In this document: piece after piece, positions 9,402 through 17,788 of the stretch
Layout of the letters: every line of letters begins with the position of its first letter
How positions within the stretch are numbered: the first letter of the stretch is position 1
Origin: Salinimicrobium marinum
GTDB taxonomy: Bacteria > Bacteroidota > Bacteroidia > Flavobacteriales > Flavobacteriaceae
Direction of reading: 5' to 3'
NCBI RefSeq assembly: GCF_014651535.1
Contig: NZ_BMXB01000007.1
Coordinates: forward strand, 109,886 to 173,885
DNA length: 64,000 nt
Position numbers and translations under genes: made by a program
The notes under the pieces: model-generated
Seen by the model: only the letters and a program-made list of their open reading frames with translations
Databases searched by the model: none
Told to the model about the DNA's origin: nothing

Positions 9402-9439
9402 TTAGAATCCAAATCTATTTTAAAAAGATATTTTTTTGA

Positions 9440-10294
9440 ATGAGCTCCGAAAAAGCATCAGCTAATTACCAGTTAAAATGTAAAGATCATACTGTAAGTG
9501 GAAATGAATATGAGCTGCGGTATGATCAAAAAAGGGATATGCTGGTAACTTTTCCGCAGCCCACTTTGGAGGAACTACCGGAATTTTACAAAAGTGAAAA
9601 TTATATTTCTCACACCGATTCCAGCAGTTCCTTGTTTGAAAAAATCTACCAATGGGTGAAGACCTATATGATTGATAAAAAGATTAAATGGATAGAGAAG
9701 GAGGCAGCAAAAGGAAAAGATCTTTTGGATATTGGAGCCGGAACAGGGGATTTTTTGTTCAGGGCAAAATCCAGGGGCTGGAATGTAAAAGGAACCGAAC
9801 CTAATTTCCGGGCCAGAGAACTAGCTTTGAAAAAAGGAGTCAACCTTGCAGAAGACTCTTTAAATTTCCCTTCTGCATCTTTTGATGTAATTACTATGTG
9901 GCATGTTCTGGAACATATTCCCAATCTTGAAGAACAAATAATGGAATTAACACGGCTTTTAAAGAAAGACGGACTCCTGGTGATTGCGGCTCCTAATTTT
10001 AAAAGTTATGATGCCGGAAAATTTAAAAATTTCTGGGCCGCTTATGATGTGCCAAGACACCTGTGGCATTTTTCCAGAACCTCGATTCACAATATTTTTG
10101 AACCACATGGATTCAAAATAGAAAAAACCAGAGGACTGGAGTTTGATGCTTTTTATGTAAGCCTGCTTTCAGCAAAATATAAATCGGGATCTAATTTTTC
10201 CATATCTGCTCTTTTCACGGGTTTGCTGTCCAACTTAAAGGCTAAATCCACCAAAGAATATTCCTCTGTTGCATATTTTCTTCAGAAAAACTAA
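9440..10294 (+). CDS. Class I SAM-dependent methyltransferase
   Basis: A 284-residue protein with the Rossmann methyltransferase fold. Motif I is LLDIGAGTGDFL near residues 96-107. The acidic residue of motif II is in GTEP. Motif IV is FDVITMWHVLEHI, followed by LLKKDGLLVIAAPN. The N-terminal part (DYExYxxxELxLDML-like) is typical of the Methyltransf_23/ubiquinone-type enzymes that often act in surface glycan or lipid modification. Substrate unknown. It follows mnmG by 60 bp, with parS site 2 between them, and may be part of the same transcript. A gap of about 230 bp follows before the next gene. Confidence 0.85.
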   Translation: MSSEKASANYQLKCKDHTVSGNEYELRYDQKRDMLVTFPQPTLEELPEFYKSENYISHTDSSSSLFEKIYQWVKTYMIDKKIKWIEKEAAKGKDLLDIGAGTGDFLFRAKSRGWNVKGTEPNFRARELALKKGVNLAEDSLNFPSASFDVITMWHVLEHIPNLEEQIMELTRLLKKDGLLVIAAPNFKSYDAGKFKNFWAAYDVPRHLWHFSRTSIHNIFEPHGFKIEKTRGLEFDAFYVSLLSAKYKSGSNFSISALFTGLLSNLKAKSTKEYSSVAYFLQKN

Positions 10295-10492
10295 AATAGC
10301 GATTTTAAAGCAATTTAAGGCGGTTTATCTTGTTTCAGATGCTGGTGTATTCCCTTTTTAGAAAAAGCTTCTAAAATTCTTCTTCTGAAAGCATTTTTTG
10401 ATAGAAATATATTATTTATGGGTGATTAATTATAAGTATCTGCTATTGCTTCAGATTTTATAAGATTATATAAGAAAATACATTTGCTTTCT

Positions 10493-10500
10493 TATTTTTG
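10493..10500 (+). promoter_or_regulatory. Promoter -7 element of the OmpH-like gene
   Basis: TATTTTTG matches TAnnTTTG and lies 22 nt upstream of the ATG at 10523. The 230-bp gap before it is otherwise A/T-rich with no reading frame. Confidence 0.5.
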
Positions 10501-10522
10501 TCTAAAATAAAAAATCAATAAA

Positions 10523-11035
10523 ATGAAAAAATTAGTAGCTGTACTTTTTCTAGGAACCGTCCTTGTAGGATGTTCAGATCAAAAAACAGCGTATGTAGAT
10601 ACCACGACGCTTATTCAGGAATATTCAGAAATGCAGGAAGTAGAGGCAAGGTTCACAACGAGGTCTGATGAGATGAAGAGACAATTTGATTCTGTAGCGC
10701 AAGGTTTTCAGCAGGAGGTTCAGGCATATCAGCAGGAAATGAATAATATGTCCCAGGCACAGCGTGAAGAAACTGAAAGCAGACTTATGCAAACGCAGCA
10801 AAGACTACAACAACAGCAGCAGCAAATGGGAGGCACTTTAAGACAGGAAAGCGATCAGGTAATAGATTCTGTTGTTACTAAAGTAAAAGACTTTGTAAGA
10901 GAGTATGGGAAAGAAAATAACTACACGTATATTTTTGGATCCAACGAGTCTGCCAATATTATGTATGCTGAAGAAGGACTGGATATCACAGATGAAGTGC
11001 TTGAAGAATTGAATGCTTCCTATGGAGGAAATTAA
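10523..11035 (+). CDS. OmpH/Skp-family lipoprotein
   Basis: A 170-residue Skp-like periplasmic chaperone family protein. It begins with a lipoprotein signal (MKKLVAVLFLGTVLVGC, lipobox LVGC, acylated Cys at residue 17). The Skp-like N-terminal strand AYVDTTTLIQEYSEM follows. The central helical arm (about residues 55-115) is very rich in Gln, and a C-terminal strand closes the fold. Skp proteins bind unfolded outer-membrane proteins. Being a lipoprotein is a departure from the soluble Skp of Proteobacteria, although lipidated OmpH-like proteins are common in Bacteroidota. It is a single gene with its own promoter and terminator. Confidence 0.88.
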   Translation: MKKLVAVLFLGTVLVGCSDQKTAYVDTTTLIQEYSEMQEVEARFTTRSDEMKRQFDSVAQGFQQEVQAYQQEMNNMSQAQREETESRLMQTQQRLQQQQQQMGGTLRQESDQVIDSVVTKVKDFVREYGKENNYTYIFGSNESANIMYAEEGLDITDEVLEELNASYGGN

Positions 11036-11058
11036 TCCCCGATTCACATATAAGTATA

Positions 11059-11085
11059 AGGGCTCAGGAAACTGAGCCTTTTTTT
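11059..11085 (+). terminator. Rho-independent terminator
   Basis: A nine-base-pair stem (arms 11059-11067 and 11072-11080, one G-U pair) closed by a GAAA tetraloop, followed by seven T. It ends the OmpH-like gene; the convergent DoxX gene stops inside the T-run. Confidence 0.88.
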
Positions 11086-11482
11086 ATGTGGTTAAAAGAT
11101 ATATACCGAAGATCACTACCATGAAGTATCCCGTAATGGTGAAAGCTCCTGCATAATCCTTTGCCACCCGTTGTCCAAACAGGAGCATGAGAAGCGTAAC
11201 AGCACCAAGAACGGCAGCTGAGAGGCCGAAAGTTGTGCTGTTGTTTGCTGCAAGTGTATAAATTCCTGCTATGGCAAGTATCCCTGTGATGATTTCAATT
11301 ATCATGATCACTCCTACAAGTAAAGGCACCGTACCTTTCAGAAAAGTTTCTCCGAAATGACTTTTTAGCCACCCCACATTTCCCTTCCAGTCAAAAAGCT
11401 TGTCGAGACCAGACTGTAAAAAGGTAATGAGGATGAAAACCAGAATTAAAAGTTCCGGAATATTGTTTGAAATATTTTCCAT
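11084..11482 (-). CDS. DoxX-family membrane protein
   Basis: A 132-residue protein with four predicted transmembrane segments (about residues 8-24, 52-75, 84-104 and 112-131). The N-terminal LQSGLDKLFDWKGN resembles the DoxX/DoxD family, whose members are small integral membrane proteins of uncertain function (some are linked to thiosulfate:quinone oxidoreductase or to redox stress). It begins 1 nt after the holB stop on the same strand, so it is probably cotranscribed with holB. It has no other link to replication that I can see. Confidence 0.8.
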   Translation of the reverse strand: MENISNNIPELLILVFILITFLQSGLDKLFDWKGNVGWLKSHFGETFLKGTVPLLVGVIMIIEIITGILAIAGIYTLAANNSTTFGLSAAVLGAVTLLMLLFGQRVAKDYAGAFTITGYFMVVIFGIYLLTT

Positions 11483-11483
11483 T

Positions 11484-12638
11484 TTATGAAGCTTTTTGAT
11501 GTAACAACCTGGTTAATTTAATGGAAAGATCGGTTAGGATTATCTTCGCGTTTCCGTTTCTTTCTATATGATAAATTGCGTCCTGTAATTCTTGAGTGAT
11601 GCTCAAAATGTTATTACCATGAACAAAGGGAGAAAATTTATCAAGGGTAAATCCTTTTGTTTGGGGCTCCATAAAAACAAGATCATTGGCCTTATAATTC
11701 TGAAGTAAAGCCTGCCGGAAAAAATCCATACAAAACAAAAGGAATTTTTTCTGAGTTTCCCTTCCTGTTGCAGCGATAGTTTCACTCCAGGAAATAAGGT
11801 CGTTAATGGCCGATTTATTTCCTTTAGCCCTAAAAGCACTTCTTACCCAGGTTATAAACCACTCTTCAAATTGTTCATCACCTTCATTATTGCGTAAAAT
11901 ATGCAGTGCACTGGTGAAATTTCCGTTGGCTCTATGTGCAATCGTCAAAGCTTTGCTCTCATCACACTGCTCGCGTTGCATTAAACCTTCAGCAATAATA
12001 TTTCCATTTAATGGCGGAAAATGGAGTACCTGGCATCTAGACCTTATGGTTTGAATGATGTTTTCCTCTTCTTCAGAAATAAGGATAAACAGCGTTTTAT
12101 TCGGCGGCTCTTCAATTAATTTTAAAAGCTTATTGGCACAGGCGGTATTCATTTTATCTGCCATCCAGATGATCATTACCTTGAATCCGCCTTCATAGGA
12201 TTTTAACGAAAGTGATTTCACGATCTCCTGGGCTTCATCAACTCCCATTTGTCCCTGCTTGTTTTCAATTCCGATATTTTGGTACCAGTCGAATAAACTT
12301 CCGTAGGGATTCTTTTTGATGAAATTACGCCAGTCCTCCAGGAACATGTTGGAAACAGGGTGTTTCTTAATTTTATCATTGGTAGCCACCGGAAATGCAA
12401 AATGCAGATCGGGATGGGAAAGGTTACCAAGTTTCGTGTTGCAGGCCTGGTTTCCGGAATTATTTTCACCACCCGAATTATTGCAGAGAATATACTGTGC
12501 ATAAGCAATTGCCATAGGAAGGGTGCCGCTACCAGCCGGCCCAACAAACAATTGTGCATGGGGGATACGACTTTTATCTGCTGTAGTCGTTAAATGGTTC
12601 TTGATATGTGGTAGTCCTAATACTTCAGAAAATAGCAT
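11484..12638 (-). CDS. holB: DNA polymerase III subunit delta-prime
   Basis: A 384-residue clamp-loader subunit. The AAA+ fold is recognisable, but the P-loop is GPAGSGTLP, with Thr where the ATP-binding Lys would be. That is the normal state of delta-prime, which is a rigid non-ATPase member of the loader. A small Cys cluster (C..GNQAC, then LSHPDLH) marks the zinc module. The SRC motif (RSRCQ) is present. I chose the ATG at 12638 (MLFSEVLG); an in-frame TTG at 12644 would add two residues. The promoter -7 element ends only 3 nt before this ATG, so the transcript may be nearly leaderless. Confidence 0.95.
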   Translation of the reverse strand: MLFSEVLGLPHIKNHLTTTADKSRIPHAQLFVGPAGSGTLPMAIAYAQYILCNNSGGENNSGNQACNTKLGNLSHPDLHFAFPVATNDKIKKHPVSNMFLEDWRNFIKKNPYGSLFDWYQNIGIENKQGQMGVDEAQEIVKSLSLKSYEGGFKVMIIWMADKMNTACANKLLKLIEEPPNKTLFILISEEEENIIQTIRSRCQVLHFPPLNGNIIAEGLMQREQCDESKALTIAHRANGNFTSALHILRNNEGDEQFEEWFITWVRSAFRAKGNKSAINDLISWSETIAATGRETQKKFLLFCMDFFRQALLQNYKANDLVFMEPQTKGFTLDKFSPFVHGNNILSITQELQDAIYHIERNGNAKIILTDLSIKLTRLLHQKAS

Positions 12639-12641
12639 AAG

Positions 12642-12649
12642 CAAAGATA
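12642..12649 (-). promoter_or_regulatory. holB promoter -7 element
   Basis: TATCTTTG on the minus strand, immediately upstream of the holB ATG. It mirrors the pgk element 35 bp away, so the two upstream regions overlap. Confidence 0.5.
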
Positions 12650-12684
12650 AAATTTATCCACACTTTTATATCTTAGGGAAAAAT

Positions 12685-12692
12685 TATCTTTG
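12685..12692 (+). promoter_or_regulatory. pgk promoter -7 element
   Basis: TATCTTTG, matching TAnnTTTG, 18 nt upstream of the pgk ATG at 12711. It supports choosing that ATG over an in-frame TTG that lies inside this element. Confidence 0.6.
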
Positions 12693-12710
12693 CATTCTAA
12701 ACCAATTATT

Positions 12711-13892
12711 ATGAAAACAGTTAATGACATTAATTTTAAAAATAAAAAAGCATTAATAAGGGTTGATTTCAATGTTCCTTTAAATGATCAACTAGAGGTA
12801 GGAGACACGAGCCGTATAGAAGCTGCTAAACCTACTATCCTCAAAATACTGGAAGATGGAGGGAGCGCCATCCTAATGTCCCACCTGGGAAGACCCGAGG
12901 GTATTGAAAAAAGATACTCCCTGGAGCACATCGTCGACAAGGTTTCTGAAATAATTGGAGTCAAAGTTAAATTTGCATCCGATTCTGTTGGAGAGGAAGC
13001 CAAAAAAGCTGCAAAAGACCTGCAGCCGGGAGAAATTTTACTTCTTGAAAATCTTAGATTTCAGCCGGAAGAAAAGAAAGGTGATGAAAGTTTTTCAAAA
13101 GAACTTGCCAGCCTTGGAGATATCTATGTGAATGATGCATTTGGTACAGCACATAGAGCTCATGCTTCTACGACCATAGTTGCCAAATATTTTGATGAAA
13201 AATGCTTCGGATTATTACTGGCGAAGGAGATAGAAAGCCTTGAAAAAGTATTGGGGAGTTCAGAAAAACCTGTAACAGCAATTCTTGGAGGAGCAAAGGT
13301 TTCTACAAAGATCACCGTAATAGAAAATATACTTGATAAAATCGACCACCTTATCATTGGTGGAGGAATGACTTATACTTTTATCAAAGCGCAGGGTGGA
13401 CATATTGGAAATTCTCTTGTAGAAGAAGACAAGCAGGACCTGGCGTTAAAAATTCTGAAGTCTGCAGAAGAAAAAGGAGTGCAGGTACATTTGCCGGTAG
13501 ATTCGGTTATTGCCGACAGTTTTTCTGAAATGGCAGACACCAAAGTAGTATCTGTAAAAGAAATTCCTGATGGATGGATGGGACTGGATGTAGGTCCTGA
13601 AACCATTAAGAAATTCGGACGAGTCATTACTGATTCAAAAACTATTTTATGGAATGGTCCTTTAGGCGTTTTTGAAATGGAAACTTTTGCGAAAGGAACC
13701 ATCGCTATAGGTGAGCAAATTGCCGAAGCTACTAAAAATGGAGCTTTTTCACTAGTTGGAGGAGGAGACTCTGTTGCAGCAGTGAAGAAATTTGGTTTTG
13801 AAGATAAAGTAAGTTACGTTTCTACCGGTGGTGGTGCTATGCTTGAAATGCTGGAAGGAAAAAGTTTACCCGGGATTGAAGCCATAAAATAA
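12711..13892 (+). CDS. pgk: Phosphoglycerate kinase
   Basis: A 393-residue glycolytic enzyme that transfers phosphate from 1,3-bisphosphoglycerate to ADP. The signatures are all present: RVDFNVPL near residues 19-26, SHLGRP, the hinge region, GGAKVSTK, and [13 protein letters not shown] with the [10 protein letters not shown]-terminal loop. Length is normal. The start at 12711 is set by the conserved [20 protein letters not shown] beginning. It is divergent from holB across a 72-bp gap. A lytic transglycosylase gene follows 39 bp later with no terminator between, so they may share a transcript. Confidence 0.98.
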   Translation: MKTVNDINFKNKKALIRVDFNVPLNDQLEVGDTSRIEAAKPTILKILEDGGSAILMSHLGRPEGIEKRYSLEHIVDKVSEIIGVKVKFASDSVGEEAKKAAKDLQPGEILLLENLRFQPEEKKGDESFSKELASLGDIYVNDAFGTAHRAHASTTIVAKYFDEKCFGLLLAKEIESLEKVLGSSEKPVTAILGGAKVSTKITVIENILDKIDHLIIGGGMTYTFIKAQGGHIGNSLVEEDKQDLALKILKSAEEKGVQVHLPVDSVIADSFSEMADTKVVSVKEIPDGWMGLDVGPETIKKFGRVITDSKTILWNGPLGVFEMETFAKGTIAIGEQIAEATKNGAFSLVGGGDSVAAVKKFGFEDKVSYVSTGGGAMLEMLEGKSLPGIEAIK

Positions 13893-13931
13893 TCAGGTAT
13901 GATAATTGAGGAGAAGGTATAAGAACATATT

Positions 13932-15521
13932 ATGATGGAAAAAATATTGCCATTTTTATTCCTGCTTTTTTCAGTAAGTGCATTTTCTCAGCACGAAAAG
14001 ATAGGGCAGGAGGAAAAATCGGGGCAGGCAGCCATAGATTCGGTGAGTATGGATAGCCTTATCAGCATTCATAAAAACCTGTTTTCTTTAAAAAACAGTA
14101 AGGATGTGGATTTTGCTAACAAGGTATCATTTGCAGTACTAAGAGACTCTGTAGTGGCTAATCTCGCGGACGATCCCGATGCTGCCCTTATGGACTCCAT
14201 TTGGCAAAAAGAGTTGTTTACATCCAGCTTATACCACGATTTTCACAACGATATTATAGATCAGGATTACAACGAGGACGTTTTCAAGGATCTGCCTACA
14301 GATACTTTGAAAATGCGTCTTGAAAGGCTTAATGCCAAAACACCCTTTAGTATAGAATACAATCCGTTACTGGAGAATGTCATTCATTCCTACCTTAAAC
14401 GTCATAAACAATCTTACGAGACGCTTATGGCCTTGAGTGGGTATTATTTTCCAATGTTCGAGCAACAGCTTGACAGGTACAATATTCCTCTGGAAATAAA
14501 GTACCTGGCTATTGTAGAATCTACTTTGAACCCGCGTGCCCGCTCCAGGATGGGTGCCACCGGATTATGGCAATTCATGTATGCTACCGGTAAAATGCAC
14601 GGGCTGGATGTAACTTCTTATGTAGATGATAGAATGGATCCTGTAAAATCTACAGAAGCTGCAGCAGAATATATTTCTACGCTTTACAGAGTATTTGGAG
14701 ACTGGGATCTTGTATTAGCTTCGTATAATTCAGGCCCCGGAAATGTTTCCAAAGCTATTCGAAGGAGCGGTGGTTCTAAAGATTACTGGAAATTACGACC
14801 ATTTCTTCCACGGGAAACAGCGGGGTACGTCCCTGCTTTCCTTGCTACGCTGTATATTTTTGAATATGCCGAAGAACACGGATTTCAGCCACCAAAACCT
14901 ATCACTACTTATTTTGAAACCGATACCATTCAGACAAAGCGAATGCTATCATTTGAACAGATTTCAGAAGTAACAGGAGTAGAGAAGGAGTTGCTGCAAT
15001 TTTTGAATCCGAGTTATAAGCTGGATGTGATTCCACATGTTCCTGAAGAAGCTTATACCTTACGTCTTCCCCGAAGCAAAGCAGGTTTATTTGTAAACAA
15101 TGAAGAAACCATTTACGAGTATGCAAAGGCTCAGTTAGCCGAAGCAGAAGAGGAGGAAGGGGAATCTTTGGAGGAAACCAGGATTACCTACAGAGTGAAA
15201 AGAGGCGATTACCTGGGGAAAATAGCCGAAAGACATGGAGTGAGGGTAAGTAGTCTTAAAGAATGGAACAGTCTTAGAGGTAATAATCTAAGAATTGGAC
15301 AGCGACTGGTGATTTACACTTCAGGCGTGGTTGCTTCGGGCACAAATACAGAAACTCGTACAGGTAAGAATCCCAGGTTGTACACGGTTAGGCAAGGGGA
15401 TAGCCTTTGGAGTATTTCTAAGAAATTTCCGGGGGTAACGGTTCAGAAACTAAAGTCTCTGAACAACATGAGCGGTAATAACCTGAAACCCGGAATGAAG
15501 ATTAAACTTTCTGAAGGATAA
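13932..15521 (+). CDS. MltD-like lytic transglycosylase with two LysM domains
   Basis: A 529-residue periplasmic peptidoglycan-cleaving enzyme. A signal peptide covers residues 1-19. The SLT (goose-lysozyme-like) domain spans about residues 170-310, with the catalytic Glu in AIVESTLNP followed by GATGLWQFM and ASYNSGPGNV, both family signatures. Two LysM peptidoglycan-binding repeats follow: TYRVKRGDYLGKIAERHGV (about 418) and LYTVRQGDSLWSISKKF (about 484), each ending in a GNNLRIGQ/GNNLKPGM segment. An in-frame ATG lies one codon downstream at 13935. The DUF4837 lipoprotein follows 22 bp later, a common pairing in this phylum. Confidence 0.95.
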   Translation: MMEKILPFLFLLFSVSAFSQHEKIGQEEKSGQAAIDSVSMDSLISIHKNLFSLKNSKDVDFANKVSFAVLRDSVVANLADDPDAALMDSIWQKELFTSSLYHDFHNDIIDQDYNEDVFKDLPTDTLKMRLERLNAKTPFSIEYNPLLENVIHSYLKRHKQSYETLMALSGYYFPMFEQQLDRYNIPLEIKYLAIVESTLNPRARSRMGATGLWQFMYATGKMHGLDVTSYVDDRMDPVKSTEAAAEYISTLYRVFGDWDLVLASYNSGPGNVSKAIRRSGGSKDYWKLRPFLPRETAGYVPAFLATLYIFEYAEEHGFQPPKPITTYFETDTIQTKRMLSFEQISEVTGVEKELLQFLNPSYKLDVIPHVPEEAYTLRLPRSKAGLFVNNEETIYEYAKAQLAEAEEEEGESLEETRITYRVKRGDYLGKIAERHGVRVSSLKEWNSLRGNNLRIGQRLVIYTSGVVASGTNTETRTGKNPRLYTVRQGDSLWSISKKFPGVTVQKLKSLNNMSGNNLKPGMKIKLSEG

Positions 15522-15543
15522 AATCCTTCCTAAACTAATAACT

Positions 15544-16521
15544 ATGTATAGATTTTTGCTTTTACTGGTGGCTGTTTTTACGTTTATATCCTGCGATGAT
15601 AACGGTAAGGAGAATGATCGTATTCTCTCCACCTCTTCGGGAAATATTAATAATTTATCTGTTATAATGGAAAATGATCTTTGGCAGGGTGAGGTAGGTG
15701 AAGCCATTAGAGATCATCTTGCAGCACCTGTAGATGGACTACCACAGGATGAACCTCTGTTTTCTATGAACCAGATGCCTCCTGAAGCGTTTTCAGGATT
15801 TACCCGAAAAAACAGAATATTCCTTAAAATAGAGAAAGGAAAGCCTGCAGATATAAAAGTTGGTAATGACCTCTTCGCCCAGCCACAAACTGGTGTAATT
15901 GTGAGCGGAGAAACAGATGAGGAAATTGCCTCCCTGATTGCAGAGAATGCCGAAAACATGATAAGTGCTTTCAAAAAGACCGAGCTCAAGGAAAAACAAC
16001 GAAGGATTTCAAAATCCTTAAAAGATGATTCCCGGCTGGAAGAGGAGCTGGGTGTTTCCATAAAATTTCCAGATGCCTATCGTTATGCTAAAGATGAAGA
16101 TAGTTTTTTCTGGATCAGGAAAGATATCCCTAACGGAAGCATGGAGATAATTGTTTACGAAGTTCCCGTAAATACCATTCAAAAGGACAGTAATATTATA
16201 GGTAACATCATAGAAATGCGTGATTCTATTGGCGAGCAACATATACCCGGACCTTTGGACAGCCATATGATAACAGAAGCAGCATATGCACCCTATCTTT
16301 TTACTACAGAAGTAGACGGAAAATTTGCTTATGAAACCAAGGGAACCTGGGAGACGAATAAAAATGTATTCATGGCCGGACCTTTTGTGAATTATGCTGT
16401 ACTGGATGAAAAGAACAACAGATTTGTAGTTTTAGAAGGTTTTGCTTTTGCACCTTCGGCCAGTAAGAGGGATAATATGTTTGAACTGGAAGCTATTCTA
16501 AAATCGGCTAAGTTCAAATAG
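15544..16521 (+). CDS. DUF4837 lipoprotein
   Basis: A 325-residue lipoprotein. The signal MYRFLLLLVAVFTFISC has lipobox FISC and an acylated Cys17 followed by Asp-Asp. The rest matches the Bacteroidota DUF4837 family, typically next to a LysM transglycosylase, as here. The two are separated by only 22 bp and are likely cotranscribed, suggesting a shared role in the cell wall; that link is by association only. It is ended by a strong bidirectional terminator. Function unknown. Confidence 0.85.
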   Translation: MYRFLLLLVAVFTFISCDDNGKENDRILSTSSGNINNLSVIMENDLWQGEVGEAIRDHLAAPVDGLPQDEPLFSMNQMPPEAFSGFTRKNRIFLKIEKGKPADIKVGNDLFAQPQTGVIVSGETDEEIASLIAENAENMISAFKKTELKEKQRRISKSLKDDSRLEEELGVSIKFPDAYRYAKDEDSFFWIRKDIPNGSMEIIVYEVPVNTIQKDSNIIGNIIEMRDSIGEQHIPGPLDSHMITEAAYAPYLFTTEVDGKFAYETKGTWETNKNVFMAGPFVNYAVLDEKNNRFVVLEGFAFAPSASKRDNMFELEAILKSAKFK

Positions 16522-16547
16522 GGTTCCGGAAAAGGGGATAAAGCATA

Positions 16548-16579
16548 AAAAAACCCAACTTTTTCAAGTTGGGTTTTTT
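16548..16579. terminator. Bidirectional terminator
   Basis: A perfect 14-bp stem (AAAAAACCCAACTT / AAGTTGGGTTTTTT) with a 4-nt TTTC loop, placed between convergent genes and giving a T-run in both directions. Confidence 0.93.
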
Positions 16580-16595
16580 AACTGTATTTTGATTT

Positions 16596-16793
16596 TTAAA
16601 TCTTTTTCTGGCCTTCTCCCGTTTTTTCGGCAGGTTCATCATCTTTAGAAGCATCTTTAAATTCTTTAATACCGCTCCCTAATCCCCTCATTAATTCAGG
16701 AATTTTTCTTCCGCCAAATAATAACAGCACCACAATTACAATAAATATAATCTGAGGCGTTCCGATCCACAATGGTAAAAAAACTGCGTTCAT
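16596..16793 (-). CDS. tatA: Sec-independent translocase subunit TatA/TatE
   Basis: A 65-residue single-span protein of the twin-arginine translocation system. It has a transmembrane helix at about residues 9-26, the conserved FGGRKIPEL hinge (residues 26-34), an amphipathic helix through KEFKDA, and a charged tail. Length and motifs fit TatA. tatC is not in this window. It is divergent from the M23 peptidase gene and has a TAACTTTG promoter element. Confidence 0.95.
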   Translation of the reverse strand: MNAVFLPLWIGTPQIIFIVIVVLLLFGGRKIPELMRGLGSGIKEFKDASKDDEPAEKTGEGQKKI

Positions 16794-16812
16794 AATGATT
16801 AATTTAATGTGG

Positions 16813-16820
16813 CAAAGTTA
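16813..16820 (-). promoter_or_regulatory. tatA promoter -7 element
   Basis: TAACTTTG on the minus strand, 19 nt upstream of the tatA ATG; matches TAnnTTTG. No good -33 box. Confidence 0.45.
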
Positions 16821-16882
16821 ACAATAAAACTTTAAAACCTTGGTTTCTATTTAGAATAAAAAGATTAAAATTAACTTTATCC

Positions 16883-16890
16883 TATCTTTG
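16883..16890 (+). promoter_or_regulatory. Promoter -7 element of the M23-GH3-DUF6909 operon
   Basis: TATCTTTG, 19 nt upstream of the M23 peptidase ATG at 16910; matches TAnnTTTG. Confidence 0.5.
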
Positions 16891-16909
16891 CTATAGTCTG
16901 TAGAAGAAA

Positions 16910-17779
16910 ATGACAAAAAATAAAGAACCCAAAAAGAAATTCACTAAAAAGCTGCTGCACAAATACAGGATGGTTATTCTCAATGAAGATACTTTTGAAG
17001 AGAAGGCATCCTTAAGGTTAACCCGTTTAAATGTGTTTGTGGTTGTAACCCTTGCGGCTATATTATTAATCGCTGGAACCACTATTCTTATTGCCTTTAC
17101 AGGTTTAAGAGAATACATTCCGGGATATTCGTCTACTGCTTTAAAACAACGGGCTGTAATGCTTGCATATAAAACCGATTCATTGCAGAACGTCGTGGAG
17201 TTGAATAATCAATATTATGGTTCTATAAAAAAAGTTCTTGCGGGCGATGTAACATCTGTTGACTTCAACAGGGATTCCCTTAGTGAAGCTCACAGGATTC
17301 AGCGTGATAACGTAGATCTCGCACCTTCCAGGGAAGATACACTTCTTAGGGAAATAGTGGTTCATGAGGATAAGTACAATCTTTTGGAAACGGCAACTTC
17401 AAGAGCTAACTATGCATTATTTCCGCCTGTAATGGGACCGGTGACCGAAGGCTACAATATTAAAGAAATGCACTACGGAATAGATATAGTGGTGGCGCAG
17501 AATGCTCCGGTGAAGTCTGTAGCAGACGGAACGGTGATCTTTGCAGAATGGACTGCCGAAACCGGAAATGTTATTATTATAGAACACAGTTACGGTCTTG
17601 TTTCTGTTTATAAGCACAATTCTTCCCTTACGAAGGAGCAGGGGGAAAGAGTGAGAAAAGGAGAAGTCATCGCCGCAGCTGGCTCCACAGGAGAATATTC
17701 TACCGGCCCACATCTTCACTTTGAATTATGGAGTGAGGGACAATCGGTAAATCCTACAGATTTCATTGATTTTCAGTAA
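16910..17779 (+). CDS. Membrane-anchored M23 family metallopeptidase
   Basis: A 289-residue peptidoglycan endopeptidase. The N-terminus is a basic cytoplasmic segment of about 45 residues, then one transmembrane helix (about 46-68), a coiled linker, and a LytM/M23 domain from about residue 165. The zinc ligands are visible: H and D in HYGIDI, and H in the HLHFELW motif, so it is probably active. This contrasts with the degenerate EnvC-like protein at 53660. The GH3 ligase gene follows after 9 bp and DUF6909 after that, so the three look like one operon. Confidence 0.9.
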   Translation: MTKNKEPKKKFTKKLLHKYRMVILNEDTFEEKASLRLTRLNVFVVVTLAAILLIAGTTILIAFTGLREYIPGYSSTALKQRAVMLAYKTDSLQNVVELNNQYYGSIKKVLAGDVTSVDFNRDSLSEAHRIQRDNVDLAPSREDTLLREIVVHEDKYNLLETATSRANYALFPPVMGPVTEGYNIKEMHYGIDIVVAQNAPVKSVADGTVIFAEWTAETGNVIIIEHSYGLVSVYKHNSSLTKEQGERVRKGEVIAAAGSTGEYSTGPHLHFELWSEGQSVNPTDFIDFQ

Positions 17780-17788
17780 AAATAAAAT

